Source: an uncultured Rhodospirillales bacterium (lineage in GTDB: Bacteria; Pseudomonadota; Alphaproteobacteria; Acetobacterales; Acetobacteraceae). Taken from it: DNA of 7,301 bases. The stretch covers positions 1-7,301 of the forward strand of contig CAIYPH010000005.1 of NCBI GenBank assembly GCA_903928045.1. Direction: 5' to 3'. Positions 6,045 to 7,301 of this stretch are shown here, one piece after another. A program made the translations under genes and the position numbers. Each line of letters begins with the position of its first letter. The first letter of the stretch is position 1. The notes beneath the pieces were generated by a model, which was not told the DNA's origin, did no database searches, and was given only the letters and a program-made list of their open reading frames with translations.

Positions 6045-6851
6045 TCAGCCATCCTCACCCTTGCGGCGGCGGCGTGCGGCGGCGGCGTATTCGCCACGCG
6101 GGCGGTTCACGGTGACGTTGGGGCGCACGACGGTGTCGTAGAAATCGTCCCAGTCCTCGGGTTGCAGGCCTTCGATGTCCCGCACGACGCCGAAATTGTT
6201 GAGGGGACCCTCGTCCAGCGCTTCGCGGGGGATCGGCTGGACCTGGAAGAGCGGCAGTTCGTTGTTGAACTCGATGGGGGTGTCGGTCTTGGTCAGGCGG
6301 ATATTGGTGAGCAGGGGGCCGAACCAGCGGTCGGTCTCGATGATGCCCTCGAACAGCTCATAGCCGCCGCGGCGGGGAATGTTGGCGGGCGGGCGGACCA
6401 GCAGGCTCCAGCCGGGGATGGTGCGGGCGATGAGGCCGGACCAGATGTTGACCAGCCCTGGCTCCTGCAGCGAGGCGAGGATGGGGGGGGAGAAATCCTG
6501 GATGCCTTCGGGCACGCGTTCGTTGAAATAGGCGGGGAAATAGGGGTATTGCGCGCGGGTGAGCGGCATCCATCCATGCTCGTTGCCTTCGTAGGTCCAC
6601 TGGATGTCGTGGCCGTCCCACACCAAGGTGAAGTTGAGGGGGGAGAAGACATAGTAGCCAAACGCGGCAGCGGAGGTGACGGGCTCGCAGTAGCGGAAGG
6701 CGCGGGTGGGCAGGCTGCCGGCGGCGGAGCGGTCGGCGCGCTGTGGCAGGCGGATGTCGGGGATCATGCGGTAGAAGGTGACCCGCGGCGTTTTGAGGGC
6801 GCCCGCGGTTTCGGCGGTTGGACGGGACTTGCCCGTGTCGTCATCGGTCAT
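6045..6851 (-). CDS. uncharacterised 268-aa protein, possibly DUF6065-like
   Basis: The function is unknown. The protein has conserved-looking motifs: VTFYRMIPD (24-32), RADRSAAGSLPTRAFRYCEP (38-57), FGYYVFSPLNFTLVWDG (64-80), NIWSGLIARTIPGWSLLVRPP (135-155) and FNNELPLFQVQPIPRE (195-210). It is rich in Trp, Tyr and Pro, has one Cys (C55) in RYCEP, and has no signal peptide or membrane segment. It ends in a basic tail (ARRRRKGEDG). The pattern reminds me of the family annotated DUF6065, but that is recall and not a search result. The start is ATG 6851, with AGGGG (6860-6864 on the minus strand) eight bases upstream; a later Met at residue 29 would cut into a motif. The 3' end faces the cyclase-ATPase stop across only six bases. 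Upstream on the same strand is the 17-residue-repeat gene, separated by a terminator-like hairpin, so transcription may be independent. Confidence 0.85.
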   Translation of the reverse strand: MTDDDTGKSRPTAETAGALKTPRVTFYRMIPDIRLPQRADRSAAGSLPTRAFRYCEPVTSAAAFGYYVFSPLNFTLVWDGHDIQWTYEGNEHGWMPLTRAQYPYFPAYFNERVPEGIQDFSPPILASLQEPGLVNIWSGLIARTIPGWSLLVRPPANIPRRGGYELFEGIIETDRWFGPLLTNIRLTKTDTPIEFNNELPLFQVQPIPREALDEGPLNNFGVVRDIEGLQPEDWDDFYDTVVRPNVTVNRPRGEYAAAARRRRKGEDG

Positions 6852-6888
6852 CCGGCGATCCCCTGTCTTGCAGTCCCGACTTCAACGA

Positions 6889-6914
6889 AGAAACCGGGAC
6901 GATGCCCGGTTTCT
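6889..6914 (-). terminator. perfect 10-bp hairpin downstream of the repeat-protein gene
   Basis: AGAAACCGGG (6889-6898) and CCCGGTTTCT (6905-6914) pair perfectly around a 6-base loop. On the minus strand the stem is followed by TCGTTG, so the distal arm and flank read GGTTTCTTCGTT, a U-rich 3' side. It lies 53 bases after the TGA of the repeat-protein gene and 37 bases before the ATG of the 268-aa gene. This fits an intrinsic terminator between the two minus-strand genes. It is less than ideal because there is no uninterrupted U-tract. Confidence 0.6.
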
Positions 6915-6937
6915 AGCGGTGTCGGCGATCGATCGTC

Positions 6938-6960
6938 CAGGCGAAGGGTGCCCTCGCCTG
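6938..6960 (-). other. second hairpin immediately after the repeat-protein stop codon
   Basis: CAGGCGA (6938-6944) pairs with TCGCCTG (6954-6960). GGG/CCC can extend the stem around a bulged A and a 2-base loop that would have to open. It begins seven bases past the TGA and precedes the stronger hairpin at 6889-6914. It may act as an mRNA 3'-end stabiliser or part of a tandem terminator. The 10-bp palindrome CGATCGATCG lies between the two hairpins at 6926-6935. Confidence 0.4.
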
Positions 6961-6967
6961 ACGCGTG

Positions 6968-7301
6968 TCAGCGCTGGGTCGGCAGGGTGCGGGCGATGGC
7001 GCCGAGGCGGACCTTGCCGGCATCGGCGGTCGGCAGGGTGCGGGCGATGGCGCCGAGGCGGACCTTGCCGGCATCGGCGGTCGGCAGGGTGCGGGCGATG
7101 GCGCCGAGGCGGACCTTGCCGGCGTCGGCGGTCGGCAGGGTGCGGGCGATGGCGCCGAGGCGAACCTTGCCGGCATCGGCGGTCGGCAGGGTGCGGGCGA
7201 TAGCACCGAGGCGGACCTTGCCGGCGTCGGCGGTGGGGAGGGTGCGGGCGATGGCGCCGAGGCGGACCTTGCCGGCATCGGCGGTCGGCAGGGTGCGGGC
7301 G
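6968..7301 (-). CDS. C-terminal part of a 17-residue tandem-repeat protein (start outside window)
   Basis: Read on the minus strand from the right edge, the frame gives ARTLPT, then six exact copies of ADAGKVRLGAIARTLPT, then QR and TGA at 6970-6968: 110 visible residues. The gene runs off the window, so the start, N-terminal domain and total repeat number are unknown. Evidence for this frame: all seven base differences between copies are third-position synonymous changes (GAT/GAC twice, GTC/GTT, GCC/GCT, GGC/GGT, CCG/CCC, CTG/CTC), codons are the preferred GC-rich ones, and a terminator-like hairpin follows the stop. Each repeat has one Asp, one Lys and two Arg, so the region is strongly basic (net +2 per unit), with no Cys, aromatic or Met. 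I recognise no family. It could be a nucleic-acid- or membrane-binding repeat, a structural or solenoid protein, or a multicopy peptide precursor; none is shown. The opposite-strand reading is possible but weaker. Confidence 0.8.
   Translation of the reverse strand, partial: ARTLPTADAGKVRLGAIARTLPTADAGKVRLGAIARTLPTADAGKVRLGAIARTLPTADAGKVRLGAIARTLPTADAGKVRLGAIARTLPTADAGKVRLGAIARTLPTQR
6979..7301. repeat. 51-bp tandem repeat array, six full copies plus a partial seventh at the edge
   Basis: Units begin at 6979, 7030, 7081, 7132, 7183, 7234 and 7285, with no spacers. Units 1 and 2 are identical; units 3 to 6 differ from them by 1, 1, 3 and 2 bases. The last unit is cut at 17 bases by the window end, so the array continues outside. 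The exact 51-bp period equals 17 codons, which agrees with the encoded protein repeat. The near identity implies recent expansion or gene conversion. Confidence 0.97.

Noticed and set aside
6778..7203. 141-aa plus-strand frame with Gly/Arg/Cys repeats
   Set aside because: It overlaps the start of the 268-aa gene antisense, and repeat differences change residues. It is a shadow.
6913..7278. 121-aa minus-strand frame of Pro/Ala/Ser repeats
   Set aside because: Wrong frame of the 51-bp array: inter-copy differences cause amino-acid changes here but are silent in the frame ending at 6968. Its stop also falls inside the 10-bp hairpin.
6948..7301. Plus-strand open frame through the 51-bp array (VGRVRAMAPRRTLPASA repeats)
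   Set aside because: Six of seven inter-copy changes are also silent here because its third positions coincide with those of the minus-strand frame, so it was considered seriously. One copy has Met to Ile, codons include poor AGG, TTG and GCA, the only nearby start (GTG 6948) has no well-spaced ribosome site, and the minus strand has a stop followed by a terminator-like hairpin.

Overview
The window is GC-rich bacterial chromosome with strongly GC-biased third codon positions, Shine-Dalgarno-led GTG and ATG starts, and families common in Alphaproteobacteria (a TfdA-like dioxygenase, a class III cyclase fused to a STAND-type ATPase). An alphaproteobacterium such as an Acetobacteraceae or other Rhodospirillales member is the best guess. 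This is inferred from style and content; no marker gene is present.

Layout, left to right. (1) 54-944 (+): TauD/TfdA-type Fe(II)/2-oxoglutarate dioxygenase. (2) 972-997: T6/A6 hairpin between convergent genes. (3) 1082-2182 (-): PAPS-type sulfotransferase, best started at a GTG with a good ribosome site. (4) 2183-2558: divergent intergenic region holding six 23-bp tandem repeats. (5) 2559-2912 (+): 117-aa orphan protein. (6) 2913-2996: leader with a perfect AT-rich 15-bp palindrome and a 15-bp-arm hairpin. (7) 2997-6038 (+): 1013-aa cyclase / ATPase / helical-repeat signalling protein. (8) 6045-6851 (-): 268-aa uncharacterised protein, convergent with a 6-bp gap. (9) 6889-6960: two hairpins. 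(10) 6968 to the right edge (-): the C-terminal part of a protein made of perfect 17-residue repeats.

The main discovery is item 10. Its start lies outside the window, so a search for complete ORFs misses it, and the ORFs that appear there are in the wrong frames. The 51-bp DNA repeat encodes TADAGKVRLGAIARTLP on the minus strand. All seven base differences between copies are third-position synonymous changes in that frame. The frame ends in TGA, with a terminator-like hairpin just downstream.

The 117-aa gene and the large cyclase-ATPase are probably one transcription unit, with regulatory structure between them. The cyclase-ATPase has several substitutions at key positions (His for the transition-state Asn, no Lys at the usual base-recognition site, an altered Walker B), so it may be a sensor or regulator rather than a robust cyclase. 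No tRNA, rRNA, CRISPR array or mobile-element gene was seen.
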